Part shown: piece by piece, positions 44,484 through 52,856 of the stretch
Layout: each line of letters begins with the position of its first letter
How positions within the stretch are numbered: the stretch's first letter is position 1
DNA from: Moorella thermoacetica
Lineage (GTDB): Bacteria; Bacillota; DSM-521; Neomoorellales; Neomoorellaceae
Length of the DNA stretch: 64,000 nt
Direction of reading: 5' to 3'
Assembly (NCBI RefSeq): GCF_001267405.1
Contig: NZ_CP012369.1
Span: forward strand, 274,001 to 338,000
Notes under the pieces: model-generated
Told to the model about the DNA's origin: nothing
Databases searched by the model: none
What the model saw: only the letters and a program-made list of their open reading frames with translations
Program-made: the position numbers and the translations under genes

Positions 44484-44774
44484 GTGCTTGAATTCCTGGA
44501 AAAAAGCATCAAGGTCACCATCGATACCAGCAAATGCAGTGAATGCGAAACCAAAGCCTGTATTGCTGCGTGCAAGAAGTTTGCCCGGGGTATGCTGCAA
44601 TTAAAGGACGGAGTCCCCTCGGTGGCCTACCTGTCTGCCGATGAAGTAAAGCGCCGGGGTACCGAATGCCTGGCCTGTGAATACGAGTGCTGGTTCCGCG
44701 GTAAGAGCGCGATCAAGATTGACGTTCCGATTGAGGGCTTGGATGAGTATCTGCGCAAGCGGGGCTTGTCCTGA
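44484..44774 (+). CDS. Cysteine-rich ferredoxin-like protein between mtkA and mtkB
   Basis: 96 residues: TSKCSECETKACIAACKKFARG and then CLACEYECWFRGKSAIKI. Seven cysteines in two groups suggest an Fe-S cluster, but the spacing is not that of a standard 2x4Fe-4S ferredoxin. GTG 44484 follows GGGGAAAG, nine bases after the mtkA stop. CoA ligases of this type do not need electrons, so its role in the operon is unclear. Confidence 0.75.
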   Translation: MLEFLEKSIKVTIDTSKCSECETKACIAACKKFARGMLQLKDGVPSVAYLSADEVKRRGTECLACEYECWFRGKSAIKIDVPIEGLDEYLRKRGLS

Positions 44775-44812
44775 TCGAGCAATACCAAGGAAAAGAATGA
44801 AGAGGGATTAAC

Positions 44813-45709
44813 ATGGGGATTTTAATTGACAGGAATACTACGGTCGTTGTCCAGGGTATCACCGGCCGGGAAGGCTCCCTGCGGGCGGCGTATATGAAGG
44901 AATACGGTACGAAGGTTGTAGCCGGGACAAGTCCGGGTAAGGGCGGCCAGACTGTAGCCGGGATTCCCGTATATCATACCGTCAAGGAGGCAGTTGCTGA
45001 ACACGGACCCATCGACTTCAGCGTCATTTTCGTTCCCGGCCGGGCGTTGAAGGTGGCGGTCAAAGAAGCTGCCGATGCCGGTATTAAGAATATTGTCCCT
45101 TGTGTGGAATCGGTGCCCATCCACGATATCATGGAGATGGTAGCCTACTGCAAGATGAAGGGCACCAGGCTCATCGGCCCGGGTTCCATCGGCATCATCA
45201 CACCCGGGGAAGCCGTTGTTGGCTGGCTGGGCGGTAACGTAGAATGGGCCAATACCTTCTTCAAACCCGGACCCATAGGCGTTTTTTCCCGGAGCGGTGG
45301 CCAGTCGGGCACCATCCCCTGGGTCCTGAAGGAAGGCGGCTTCGGGGTAAGCACCGTTGTCCATACCGGTACAGAACCCGTCCTCGGCACTTCTATGGCC
45401 GACCTGCTGCCCCTCTTTGAAGCCGACCCCCAGACCAAAGGGGTGGCGGTATTCTCGGAGATCGGCGGCTCTCAGGAAGAGGAGTGTGCCGAAGTCATCG
45501 CTTCGGGTAAATTTACAAAACCCTTCGTTATCTATGTTGCCGGCGCCTGGGCTCCCGAGGGACAGCGGTTCTCCCACGCCTCTAGTATAGTAGAGCGGGG
45601 CCGGGGTTCGGCCAAGAGCAAAATGGAAGCCATTCGTAAGGCCGGCGGTTATGTGGCTATGTCGCCGACGGACATTCCGCGTATTCTTAGAGAAGTTATC
45701 AAAGACTAG
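44813..45709 (+). CDS. mtkB: Malate-CoA ligase (succinyl-CoA synthetase-like) alpha subunit
   Basis: 298 residues. CoA-binding Rossmann fold (VVVQGITGREGSLRAAYMKEYG), IGPGSIGIITPGE, VFSRSGGQSGTIPWVL, FSEIGGSQEEECAEVI, and the phosphohistidine segment GAWAPEGQRFSHASSIVERG with His replacing the usual GHAGAII histidine. It pairs with the interrupted beta subunit. The reaction is malate + CoA + ATP to malyl-CoA or its reverse (inferred from neighbours); succinate as substrate is the alternative. Confidence 0.85.
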   Translation: MGILIDRNTTVVVQGITGREGSLRAAYMKEYGTKVVAGTSPGKGGQTVAGIPVYHTVKEAVAEHGPIDFSVIFVPGRALKVAVKEAADAGIKNIVPCVESVPIHDIMEMVAYCKMKGTRLIGPGSIGIITPGEAVVGWLGGNVEWANTFFKPGPIGVFSRSGGQSGTIPWVLKEGGFGVSTVVHTGTEPVLGTSMADLLPLFEADPQTKGVAVFSEIGGSQEEECAEVIASGKFTKPFVIYVAGAWAPEGQRFSHASSIVERGRGSAKSKMEAIRKAGGYVAMSPTDIPRILREVIKD

Positions 45710-45721
45710 GAGGTCTTTATA

Positions 45722-46618
45722 ATGGCTGTAATGCGTTCAATCCTCTATGTTCCCGGTAACAACCCCAAAATGGTGGCTAAAGCCCCTACTTTTCCCGCCG
45801 ACATCATCACCCTGGACCTGGAAGACTCGGTGCCGCCGGCGGAGAAGGAAAACGCTCGTAAATTAATTCGGGAGAACATCAAAGCTGTTGGAGCTAACGG
45901 CTCCGAGGTATACGTCCGCATCAATAATTGGGAAACGGAAATGACCAACGACGACCTGGAAGCCGTAGTAGTTGAAGGTCTAGCCGGTGTCACCCTGGCT
46001 AAATGCGGCCATCCTGACAACGTCAAGCGCCTGGATTGGAAACTGGAAGAACTGGAACGCCGCCGGGGCCTGCCGGTCGGCAGCATTAAGGTATCCCTCC
46101 TTATCGAGACCGCCAAGGGCGTAATCAACGCCTATGAATCCTGCATCGCCAGCCCCCGGGTAGTCAGCGCTATCTTCGGAGCCGTCGACTACTGCAAGGA
46201 TATGAGGGTTAAACTTACCTCCGAAGCCACCGAGCAGTTTTACGCCAGGGCCCACGTAGCTGTAGCTGCCAGGGCAGCCGGTATAGTTGCCATCGATGCC
46301 CCCTACGTGGCTTATCAGGATCTGGAAGGCTTTGAGAAGAATATCCGTGAAGGCCGCCAGCTTGGCTATGAAGGCCGCATGATTATCCACCCGAGTCAGA
46401 TTGAGATTTGCAACCGCCTCTATGCTCCCGATCCTGCTGATGTGGAGTGGGCCCGCGGCGTAGTCAAAGTCTTTGAAGAAGAAGGCATCGCCAAAGGCAA
46501 GGCCGCGGTATCCTACAACGGCAAGATGGTAGATACTCCGGTATACCTGAACGCTAAAGATATCCTGGCGGCCCAGGCCGAAATTGACGCTAAAAACGCA
46601 GCCATGAAGAAAGCCTAA
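45722..46618 (+). CDS. mcl: HpcH/HpaI-family lyase, probable L-malyl-CoA lyase
   Basis: 298 residues, CitE-like TIM barrel. RSILYVPGNNPKMVAKAP (CoA/metal loop), ITLDLEDSVPPAEKENAR (metal-binding Glu/Asp), EVYVRINNWETEM, KVSLLIETAKGVINAYE and GRMIIHPSQIEICN are family signatures. It splits malyl-CoA to acetyl-CoA and glyoxylate or works in reverse; citramalyl-CoA lyase is an alternative. AGGAGG precedes the ATG. Together with the CoA ligase and malic enzyme it gives a glyoxylate-to-pyruvate path. Confidence 0.85.
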   Translation: MAVMRSILYVPGNNPKMVAKAPTFPADIITLDLEDSVPPAEKENARKLIRENIKAVGANGSEVYVRINNWETEMTNDDLEAVVVEGLAGVTLAKCGHPDNVKRLDWKLEELERRRGLPVGSIKVSLLIETAKGVINAYESCIASPRVVSAIFGAVDYCKDMRVKLTSEATEQFYARAHVAVAARAAGIVAIDAPYVAYQDLEGFEKNIREGRQLGYEGRMIIHPSQIEICNRLYAPDPADVEWARGVVKVFEEEGIAKGKAAVSYNGKMVDTPVYLNAKDILAAQAEIDAKNAAMKKA

Positions 46619-46632
46619 CGTTTATTCCCGGG

Positions 46633-46674
46633 CGGGGCCAGTCCCGTAAAGCCGGGCTCCTGGTCCCGTTTTTT
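46633..46674 (+). terminator. Terminator or attenuator hairpin between lyase and malic enzyme
   Basis: CGGGGCCAG pairs with CTGGTCCCG and is followed by six T. Because the malic enzyme gene follows in the same direction within 40 bp, readthrough may be partial. Confidence 0.7.
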
Positions 46675-46712
46675 ATCCACCACAAACTAAAGCATGGGAG
46701 GAGATATACTTA

Positions 46713-47936
46713 ATGAGCATCCAGGAAAGAGCCCTTAACCTGCACAGGGAATGGCAGGGTAAAATCGAAACCCGGCCGCGGGTACAGGTTAGAAATGCGG
46801 ATGATCTAACCATGGCTTATACCCCCGGGGTAGCCGAGCCCTGCAAAGAGATCCACAAGGACCCCAATTTGGTTGATGTTTACACCCGCCGCTGGAACCT
46901 GGTGGCTGTCGTTTCCGACGGTTCGGCCGTCCTCGGCCTGGGGAACATTGGCGCCCGGGCCGCCATGCCTGTAATGGAAGGTAAAAGCGTCCTCTTCAAA
47001 TCCTTTGCCGGCGTGGATGCCTTCCCTATTTGCATTGATTCCCAGGATGTCGATGAAATAGTCCGTACCGTCCAGCTCCTGACCCCGACTTTTGGCGGCG
47101 TGAACCTGGAAGACATTGCCGCACCCCGTTGCTTTGAGATCGAGCGGCGCCTCAAGGAGACTACGGACATCCCCATCTTCCACGACGACCAGCACGGCAC
47201 CGCTGTAGTTGTCCTGAGCGCCATCATCAACGCTTGCAAGATTACCAAACGTGAACTGTCCGACCTGAAGGTGGTCATCAACGGTGCCGGCGCGGCAGGC
47301 ATTGCCTGCGGTAAACTCCTCGTGGATGTGGGCGTTAGTGATGTAATCCTCTGCGACTCGAAGGGGATTATCTGCTCTAAGCGCGACGACCTCAACGCCA
47401 TCAAAAAAGAAATGCTCCAAATAACCAATAAAGAGGATCGCTGTGGCACCCTGGCCGATGCCATGGAAGGAGCCAATTGCTTCATTGGGCTTTCCGTCAA
47501 GGATGCCGTCACCCCCGAGATGGTCCGTTCCATGGACAAAGATTCCATTCTTTTCGCCATGGCCAATCCGGTGCCGGAGATCTTGCCTGACGTGGCCCGG
47601 GCTGCCGGAGCCGCTGTGGTGGGAACGGGCCGGAGCGACTTCCCCAACCAGGTGAACAACGTCCTGGGCTTCCCCGGTATTTTCCGCGGCGCCCTGGATG
47701 TCAAAGCTTCGGATATCAATGATGCCATGAAGATTGCCGCCGCCCACGCCCTGGCCGATCTGGTTGGTGACAGACTCTCGGCTGACTTTGTCATGCCCGA
47801 AGCCTTCGATCCCAGGGTAGCGCCGGCAGTAGCCATGGCCGTAGCCAGGGCAGCCATAGAAAGCGGTGTGGCCCGCGATCCCAAGGATCCTGAATGGGTA
47901 AAACGTCATACTGAGGAACTCATCGCTAGACAATAG
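46713..47936 (+). CDS. NAD-dependent malic enzyme
   Basis: 407 residues, the short bacterial type. TMAYTPGVAEPCKEI, VSDGSAVLGLGNIGARAAMPVMEGK, FHDDQHGTAVVVLSA (metal and substrate), VVINGAGAAGIACGKLL (NAD Rossmann), and ALADLVGDRLSADFVMPEAFDPR. Converts malate to pyruvate and CO2 with NAD(P)H. GGGAGGAG precedes the ATG. In this operon it removes the malate made from malyl-CoA. Confidence 0.95.
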   Translation: MSIQERALNLHREWQGKIETRPRVQVRNADDLTMAYTPGVAEPCKEIHKDPNLVDVYTRRWNLVAVVSDGSAVLGLGNIGARAAMPVMEGKSVLFKSFAGVDAFPICIDSQDVDEIVRTVQLLTPTFGGVNLEDIAAPRCFEIERRLKETTDIPIFHDDQHGTAVVVLSAIINACKITKRELSDLKVVINGAGAAGIACGKLLVDVGVSDVILCDSKGIICSKRDDLNAIKKEMLQITNKEDRCGTLADAMEGANCFIGLSVKDAVTPEMVRSMDKDSILFAMANPVPEILPDVARAAGAAVVGTGRSDFPNQVNNVLGFPGIFRGALDVKASDINDAMKIAAAHALADLVGDRLSADFVMPEAFDPRVAPAVAMAVARAAIESGVARDPKDPEWVKRHTEELIARQ

Positions 47937-47943
47937 TATTAAG

Positions 47944-47971
47944 AAACCCCCGGGGAACCCCCGGGGGTTTT
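47944..47971 (+). terminator. Terminator of the malic enzyme gene
   Basis: AAACCCCCG pairs with CGGGGGTTT, then TT; very GC-rich stem. Confidence 0.85.
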
Positions 47972-48107
47972 AAGGTTATCCCCAGCCTGTCCATTGTCGC
48001 GAAGATTTTGGCTGCGCGTAAGTATCTTGACGCCTCGAACCCGGAAGCCTTTCGCCTGTACTTTCGACCCTGGCTCGATCCTGTTCACCGCGTGAATTTC
48101 CATGGGT

Positions 48108-48512
48108 CTATTTTATTACTTGTTTCCGGTAGACGGTTCCCCGGGCCAGGGCGATGTTTTCGCCGCTGCCAGTGGTAACCCTTATCCGGTAAACCCCGGT
48201 GCGGCGGGTGAGGTGCTCTTCCTCGGCAGTAGCCACCAGGCTGTCCCCCGGGCGGGCCGGGGCGAGGTAGTTTATGGTGACTGTCAGGGCCACGGCCGCA
48301 TCGCCGTGGGAGTTGCTGGCCAGGCCCAGGGCGGTGTCAGCCAGGGTAAAGATGGCACCCCCATGAACGATACCGTGGAAGTTGACCATATTTTCTCCCA
48401 GCTTCAGGGCCACCCGGGCATAGCCGGGGGCCAGCTCCAGGAGTTCAATGCCCAGGGACCTGGGGAAAGTATCTCGCGCAAACTTTTCTTTGATAGCCTC
48501 GAGGGCATCCAT
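48108..48512 (-). CDS. PaaI-type hotdog-fold thioesterase
   Basis: 134 residues. The hotdog signature is NFHGIVHGGAIFTLADTALGLASNSHG, with the catalytic G-x-H-G-G-(A)-x-x-x-x-A-D, then NYLAPARPGDSLVATAEEEH. It hydrolyses acyl- or aryl-CoA thioesters. ATG 48512 follows GGGAGAGG; the TTG at 48530 lies in that site. It is convergent with the malic enzyme gene and could serve aromatic or short-chain CoA pools. Confidence 0.9.
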   Translation of the reverse strand: MDALEAIKEKFARDTFPRSLGIELLELAPGYARVALKLGENMVNFHGIVHGGAIFTLADTALGLASNSHGDAAVALTVTINYLAPARPGDSLVATAEEEHLTRRTGVYRIRVTTGSGENIALARGTVYRKQVIK

Positions 48513-48550
48513 TACTTTATCCTCTCCCAAACTTATTGCCTGGCTCTATT

Positions 48551-48793
48551 TCAGGTACCCTCCGGGCGGCAGGCGATGATAAAGTAGGTTCTGCCGTCGC
48601 TGTCGCCCCGGCTTTGAAAGTCCAGGCCGTGATCTTTAAGGATTTCCAGTAACATATCGGCCTGGTGGGCATCAGCCGCTTCCATGGTTATAGTCAGGTG
48701 GTCGCCGGGATTGAGGCGCGGCAGAGTATCCTTTACCCGGGCCAGGTCTTTATGGGTGATGGCGTTTCCCATTCTCAAGGAAATATCTGGCAT
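48551..48793 (-). CDS. Small protein of unknown function, possibly TusA-like fold
   Basis: 80 residues, ATG 48793 behind GGAAGGAGG. LARVKDTLPRLNPGDHLTITM, then ADMLLEILKDHGLDF, ending ACRPEGT. The order of elements recalls TusA/YeeD small sulfur-relay proteins, but the Cys-Pro motif at the first helix is absent, so sulfur transfer is unlikely. It lies between the thioesterase and glycerate kinase on the same strand. Confidence 0.65.
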   Translation of the reverse strand: MPDISLRMGNAITHKDLARVKDTLPRLNPGDHLTITMEAADAHQADMLLEILKDHGLDFQSRGDSDGRTYFIIACRPEGT

Positions 48794-48857
48794 GATAGCT
48801 AGGCCTCCTTCCTGGATCAGGTTCTAGTTTAACCTGGGAGGAGCCTCTTTCATGCAC

Positions 48858-50003
48858 TCATTTTTTAATGTTTATACTTAGCAAGCGCATTAAGCGCTCG
48901 GCGGCATCGGCCAGCAGGGAGGCGGCATTCTCCAGGCAGTAACTCAAAGGTACCGGCCGGGGGACAATACTCATGAAACCCTGGATGCCATGATCATAGA
49001 CGGCACTGGCTCCTTCGCCGATGGAGCCCACCAGGGCGACTACCGGGATACCATATTTGGCGGCCACACCGGCCACTCCGGCCGGAACCTTCCCGTAAGC
49101 CGTCTGGCGGTTGATTTCCCCTTCGCCGGTGATGACCAGGTCGGCGCCGGCTGCCAGGATACCGTCAAGATTCACAGCTTCTATGACCAGTTCAATACCA
49201 CGGCGCAGGGTGGCCCCCAGGAAGGCTACCAGGCCGGCACCCAGGCCTCCGGCGGCACCGGCGCCGGGCAGTTCTCTAACATCCACCTTCAGGTCCCTGG
49301 CAACGATATCCGCCAGGCGGGCCAGGGCGGCATCCAGGCGGGGAATCATCTCCGGCGTGGCTCCTTTCTGGGGGCCGTAGACGGCCGAGGCGCCCCGGGG
49401 CCCGCACAGGGGGTTGTCAACATCGCAAGCTACCAGGATTTCTACCTCCTTCACCCTCGGGTCCAGGCCCTGGATATCGATGCGCTCCAGGCGTTCCAGT
49501 CCTCCAGCCCCGGGGGGGATGTCAGCGCCCTCTGCATCCAGCAGCTTTACCCCCAGGGCCCGGGCCATGCCGGCACCGCCGTCATTGGTAGCGCTTCCGC
49601 CGATGCCCACAATCAGCCGCCGGCAACCTGCCTCCAGGGCCTGGTGGATGAGTTCACCTGTACCATAGGTGGTGGTAACCAGGGGATTGCGTTTTTCCCG
49701 GGGTACCAGGGGCAGGCCGGAAGCCTGGGCCATCTCCACTACGGCCGTGATACCGTCCCCCAGGATACCCCAGGAGGCCTGGACCGGTTCCCCCAGGGGG
49801 CCGGTGACGGTGGCGGTCATCTCCCGGCCGCCGGTAGCAGCTACCAGGGTGGCTGTCAGGCCTTCACCACCGTCGGCCATGGGCACGTTGACGGTTTCCA
49901 CCTCCGGCAGGACCCGATGGATACCTTGAGCTATGGCCGCGGCGACTTCCGGGGCCGATAAACTCTCTTTGAAAGAGTCGGGGGCAATAACAATACGACG
50001 CAT
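48858..50003 (-). CDS. Glycerate 2-kinase (GarK/GlxK family)
   Basis: 381 residues. IVIAPDSFKESLSAPEVA at the N-terminus, NVPMADGGEGLTATL, TYGTGELIHQAL, IVGIGGSATNDGGAGMARALG, and VITGEGEINRQTAYGKVP are family motifs. Makes 2-phosphoglycerate from glycerate with ATP. ATG 50003 follows GGAGG; the reading from 50084 lacks a ribosome site. It links glyoxylate/glycerate use to the enolase step and suits the adjacent malyl-CoA genes. Confidence 0.93.
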   Translation of the reverse strand: MRRIVIAPDSFKESLSAPEVAAAIAQGIHRVLPEVETVNVPMADGGEGLTATLVAATGGREMTATVTGPLGEPVQASWGILGDGITAVVEMAQASGLPLVPREKRNPLVTTTYGTGELIHQALEAGCRRLIVGIGGSATNDGGAGMARALGVKLLDAEGADIPPGAGGLERLERIDIQGLDPRVKEVEILVACDVDNPLCGPRGASAVYGPQKGATPEMIPRLDAALARLADIVARDLKVDVRELPGAGAAGGLGAGLVAFLGATLRRGIELVIEAVNLDGILAAGADLVITGEGEINRQTAYGKVPAGVAGVAAKYGIPVVALVGSIGEGASAVYDHGIQGFMSIVPRPVPLSYCLENAASLLADAAERLMRLLSINIKK

Positions 50004-50077
50004 TTTCTTACCTCCAGTCTTTAAACAATGGTTAAAATATTCGCCGCGAAAACAAAAATACCTACCGTCCCTGATCC

Positions 50078-50106
50078 TTGACACATAAAAAAGGGCTATC
50101 TATAAT
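50078..50106 (+). promoter_or_regulatory. Consensus promoter of the M-box ABC transporter unit
   Basis: TTGACA, a 17-base spacer and TATAAT: a perfect sigma-A promoter, about 28 bp before the M-box. Confidence 0.88.
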
Positions 50107-50133
50107 AATGTAAGAAAACAATCTAAGTGCGCA

Positions 50134-50286
50134 AACCTTCGTTAGGTGAGGCTTCTGCATAGACAGACGCCACTGCCCGGAAACGTCGAAAGACGCCAAT
50201 GGGTCAACAGGTATTACCGGCTTAAGGTTTTACCTAATGTGGCTGAGAAAATTCTCTAGCTATGCACGTGCCAAAGCTCAACGAGT
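50134..50286 (+). ncRNA. M-box (Mg2+) riboswitch
   Basis: Sequence closely follows the M-box (ykoK) consensus: CTTCGTTAGGTGAGGCT, CTGCCC, AAACGTCGAAAGACGCC, AATGGGTCAACAG, CTTAAGGTTTTACCTAATGTGGCTG, and finally GCTATGC...GTGCCAAAGCTCAACGA. A hairpin GGGGG...CCCCC with AGAGT/ACTCT follows at 50286-50335, then GACTTTTTAATT, which could act as a terminator or hide the start region. M-boxes normally switch genes off at high Mg2+. The gene below is an ABC permease rather than MgtE or CorA. Confidence 0.93.
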
Positions 50287-50366
50287 GGGGGTTAATAGAG
50301 TTATTTATTATGACTCTAAGTTTTCCCCCATGGGAAGACTTTTTAATTGGTTGGGAGGTGAGTCCA

Positions 50367-52088
50367 GTGAACCGGGTAACTAACCTGGCCCTGACCATGA
50401 TCATGGCCGCCCTTTTAATTTCCTTCGCATACTTTGCCTATCAGGGCCACAGGGTGCTAACCCTGGCGGGCGGGACGGAGGTCGTTACCAGTATAAGTGT
50501 ACTGCCCTACTACGCGTTCCGGTCTTTCCTGAGGATGCTGGGGGCTTATTTATTATCCCTTATCTTTACCCTGACCTATGGCTATAAAGCCGGTACCGAC
50601 ACCAGGGCGGAACGCTGGCTCATCCCCATCCTGGATATCCTGCAGTCCGTGCCCATCCTGGGCTTCTTTCCGGCGGCGGTCTATTTTTTCGTCTCCCTTT
50701 TCCAGGGCCGGTTGCTGGGAGTTGAACTGGCTTCCATTTTCCTTATCTTCACCAGCCAGGCGTGGAATATGACCTTTGGCTTCTATGAGTCTCTCACCAC
50801 CATTCCCCGTGATCTCCTGGAAGCCACTGTTGCCTACCGGGTAACCGGCTGGCGGCGTTTCCGCACCCTTTACCTGCCGGCCGGTATTCCCAAGCTGGTA
50901 TATAACAGCATTATGTCCTGGGCCGGGGGCTGGTACTTTCTCATTGCCGCTGAGATTATTGCCATCGGCCCGGTTGAGTATTCCCTGCCGGGATTGGGCA
51001 GCTACCTCATACGGACGACAGAAAGGGGCGAGCTGGGCCTGACCATGGTCGGCCTCCTGACCCTGGTAGCTTTGATAACCATGATGAACATCTTTATCTG
51101 GCGTCCCCTGTCTACCTGGGCGGAAAACTTCAAATATGAGTTTGGCAGCGGCGGCAGCAACCGCCTGCCAAGTGGCTTGGGTTACCGCCTCTGGTGGCAG
51201 GCGCCCGGTTTCCGGGAGATCAGGATAGGGGTAATCAAGGGCGGGGCCTTCCTGGGCCGGGCGGTGGGTAACCTTGGTGCCCGTCTGGCCCCTGGGCCGG
51301 AGAAGTGGCAGCGGTGGTGCCGTTATCTCGCCCGGGTCGAGCGCCTGGTAGCCTGGGGGTTAGCCCTGTTGCTGGTCTATGCCCTTGTCCGGGGCCTGCT
51401 AGCTCTGGGCACCCTCTTCCTGGAACCGTGGCAGCCCCAGGTTTTCAGCATCCCGGCGGCTCTCCTGTTTTCCTTCTTTCGGTTGATGGCGGCCTACCTG
51501 TTATCCCTGGCCTGGACTCTGCCGGTGGCTATCTGGATCGGGCATAACGAGCGGGTCTACGAATTCCTGACACCTGTTTTTGAGATCCTGGCATCTGTCC
51601 CCGCCACGGCTCTATTTCCCATTATCGTGTTTGTCCTGATCGGTCTGACGGGGGGCATGAACCTGGCGGCCATCTTACTGGTACTGACGGGTATGCAGTG
51701 GTACCTGCTCTTTAACTTGATTGCCGGGGTGAAAAGCATCCCCGGTGACCTTAAGGAAGCGGCGGCGGCCTTTGGCCTGCGGGGGTGGGGGTACCTGCGC
51801 CGGGTAGTCCTGCCGGCCATGGTTCCCTCTCTGATTACGGGAAGCATCACCGCCTGGGGTGGCGGCTGGAACGCCCTGATAGTAGCCGAATATGTCGTTT
51901 ACGCCGGGCACACCTATACGGCCTTCGGTATTGGCTCCCTGCTCGATATGGCCACCTATGGCAGCGGTAGTTTCCAGGTCATCTGGTCCAGTCTGATTGC
52001 CATGATGGTGACCATTGTTCTCATGAATCGCTTCTTCTGGCGGCGGCTGTATGAAATGGCCGCCCGAAGGTTTAAAATAGAACCCTGA
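50367..52088 (+). CDS. Fused two-domain ABC transporter permease (NitT/TauT-like)
   Basis: 573 residues with two tandem BPD_transp_1 domains, about 12 membrane helices in all. EAA loops: LLEATVAYRVTGWRRFRTLYLPAGIP in the first half and LKEAAAAFGLRGWGYLRRVVLPAMVP in the second. The closest types are the nitrate/sulfonate/bicarbonate permeases (COG0600). GTG 50367 follows GGGAGGTGAG; the reading from 50262 begins inside the M-box and is rejected. It is followed 16 bp later by an ATPase gene, but no substrate-binding protein gene is near. The Mg2+ riboswitch suggests a metal-linked substrate (inference). Confidence 0.9.
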   Translation: MNRVTNLALTMIMAALLISFAYFAYQGHRVLTLAGGTEVVTSISVLPYYAFRSFLRMLGAYLLSLIFTLTYGYKAGTDTRAERWLIPILDILQSVPILGFFPAAVYFFVSLFQGRLLGVELASIFLIFTSQAWNMTFGFYESLTTIPRDLLEATVAYRVTGWRRFRTLYLPAGIPKLVYNSIMSWAGGWYFLIAAEIIAIGPVEYSLPGLGSYLIRTTERGELGLTMVGLLTLVALITMMNIFIWRPLSTWAENFKYEFGSGGSNRLPSGLGYRLWWQAPGFREIRIGVIKGGAFLGRAVGNLGARLAPGPEKWQRWCRYLARVERLVAWGLALLLVYALVRGLLALGTLFLEPWQPQVFSIPAALLFSFFRLMAAYLLSLAWTLPVAIWIGHNERVYEFLTPVFEILASVPATALFPIIVFVLIGLTGGMNLAAILLVLTGMQWYLLFNLIAGVKSIPGDLKEAAAAFGLRGWGYLRRVVLPAMVPSLITGSITAWGGGWNALIVAEYVVYAGHTYTAFGIGSLLDMATYGSGSFQVIWSSLIAMMVTIVLMNRFFWRRLYEMAARRFKIEP

Positions 52089-52104
52089 GGGGGGTGTGAT
52101 AGGC

Positions 52105-52854
52105 ATGGCCTTGCTGGAAGTGAATCATGTCTATAAGACTTATACCGATGCCAACCGCTCGTTGACGGTCCTGGATGATATATCCTTTAGCATTGCCAAG
52201 GGAGAGTTTGTCTGCCTGGTAGGACCTTCGGGTTCCGGCAAGAGTACCCTCCTGCGAATGGTTGTAGGCCTGATCCAGCCCTCCCGGGGAGAGATATTTT
52301 ACCGGGGGCAGCAGGTGAGGGGCGTCATGGATAAAATGGCCATTGTTTTCCAGTCCTTCGCCCTGATGCCCTGGCTGACGGTCATGGGCAACGTGGCCCT
52401 GGGGTTGGAGGCTAAGGGTATCTCCCGGCCGGAGAGGGAAGCCCTGGCCAGCAAATATATTGATAAAGTCGGCCTGGATGGTTTCGAAGAGGCCTACCCT
52501 CGGGAACTATCCGGCGGCATGAAACAGCGGGTGGGTATCGCCCGGGCCCTGACCATGGAACCGGAACTCCTCTGTATGGACGAACCCTTCTCCGCCCTGG
52601 ACGCTTTTACGGCCCAGAACTTGCGGGAGGAGGTCCTGGACCTGTGGCTGGACGTCACCCTCCCGGTCAAGTCGGTCCTTATGGTTACCCACGGCATTGA
52701 GGAAGCCGTCTTTATGGCCGACAGGATAATCGTTCTCTCCCGGAGGCCGGCCCGGGTCCTGGCCGATGTCAGGGTGGACCTGCCCCGGCCGCGGAATATG
52801 AAGGACGAAGCCTTCGCCAGGGTAACGGATAAGATATATTCCCTGCTGTTCTAA
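52105..52854 (+). CDS. ABC transporter ATP-binding protein (NitT/TauT-like)
   Basis: 249 residues: Walker A GPSGSGKSTLLRMV, Q-loop VFQSFALMPWLTVMGNV, signature LSGGMKQRVGIARAL, Walker B LLCMDEPFSALDAFT, H-loop MVTHGIEEAVFMADRI. ATG 52105 follows GGGGGGTGTG. It lacks the C-terminal AAA-associated domain found in some relatives; that domain is encoded separately at 56810. Confidence 0.93.
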   Translation: MALLEVNHVYKTYTDANRSLTVLDDISFSIAKGEFVCLVGPSGSGKSTLLRMVVGLIQPSRGEIFYRGQQVRGVMDKMAIVFQSFALMPWLTVMGNVALGLEAKGISRPEREALASKYIDKVGLDGFEEAYPRELSGGMKQRVGIARALTMEPELLCMDEPFSALDAFTAQNLREEVLDLWLDVTLPVKSVLMVTHGIEEAVFMADRIIVLSRRPARVLADVRVDLPRPRNMKDEAFARVTDKIYSLLF

Positions 52855-52856
52855 AA

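Noticed and set aside
46806-47933. Long minus-strand ORFs (375 and 334 codons) over the malic enzyme gene
   Set aside because: They are shadows caused by high GC codon bias; their translations have no recognisable motif, while the plus strand encodes a clear malic enzyme.
50262-50366. ATG 50262 as the start of the ABC permease
   Set aside because: It falls inside the conserved 3' part of the M-box, and GTG 50367 has a strong GGGAGGTGAG site and begins the first membrane helix.
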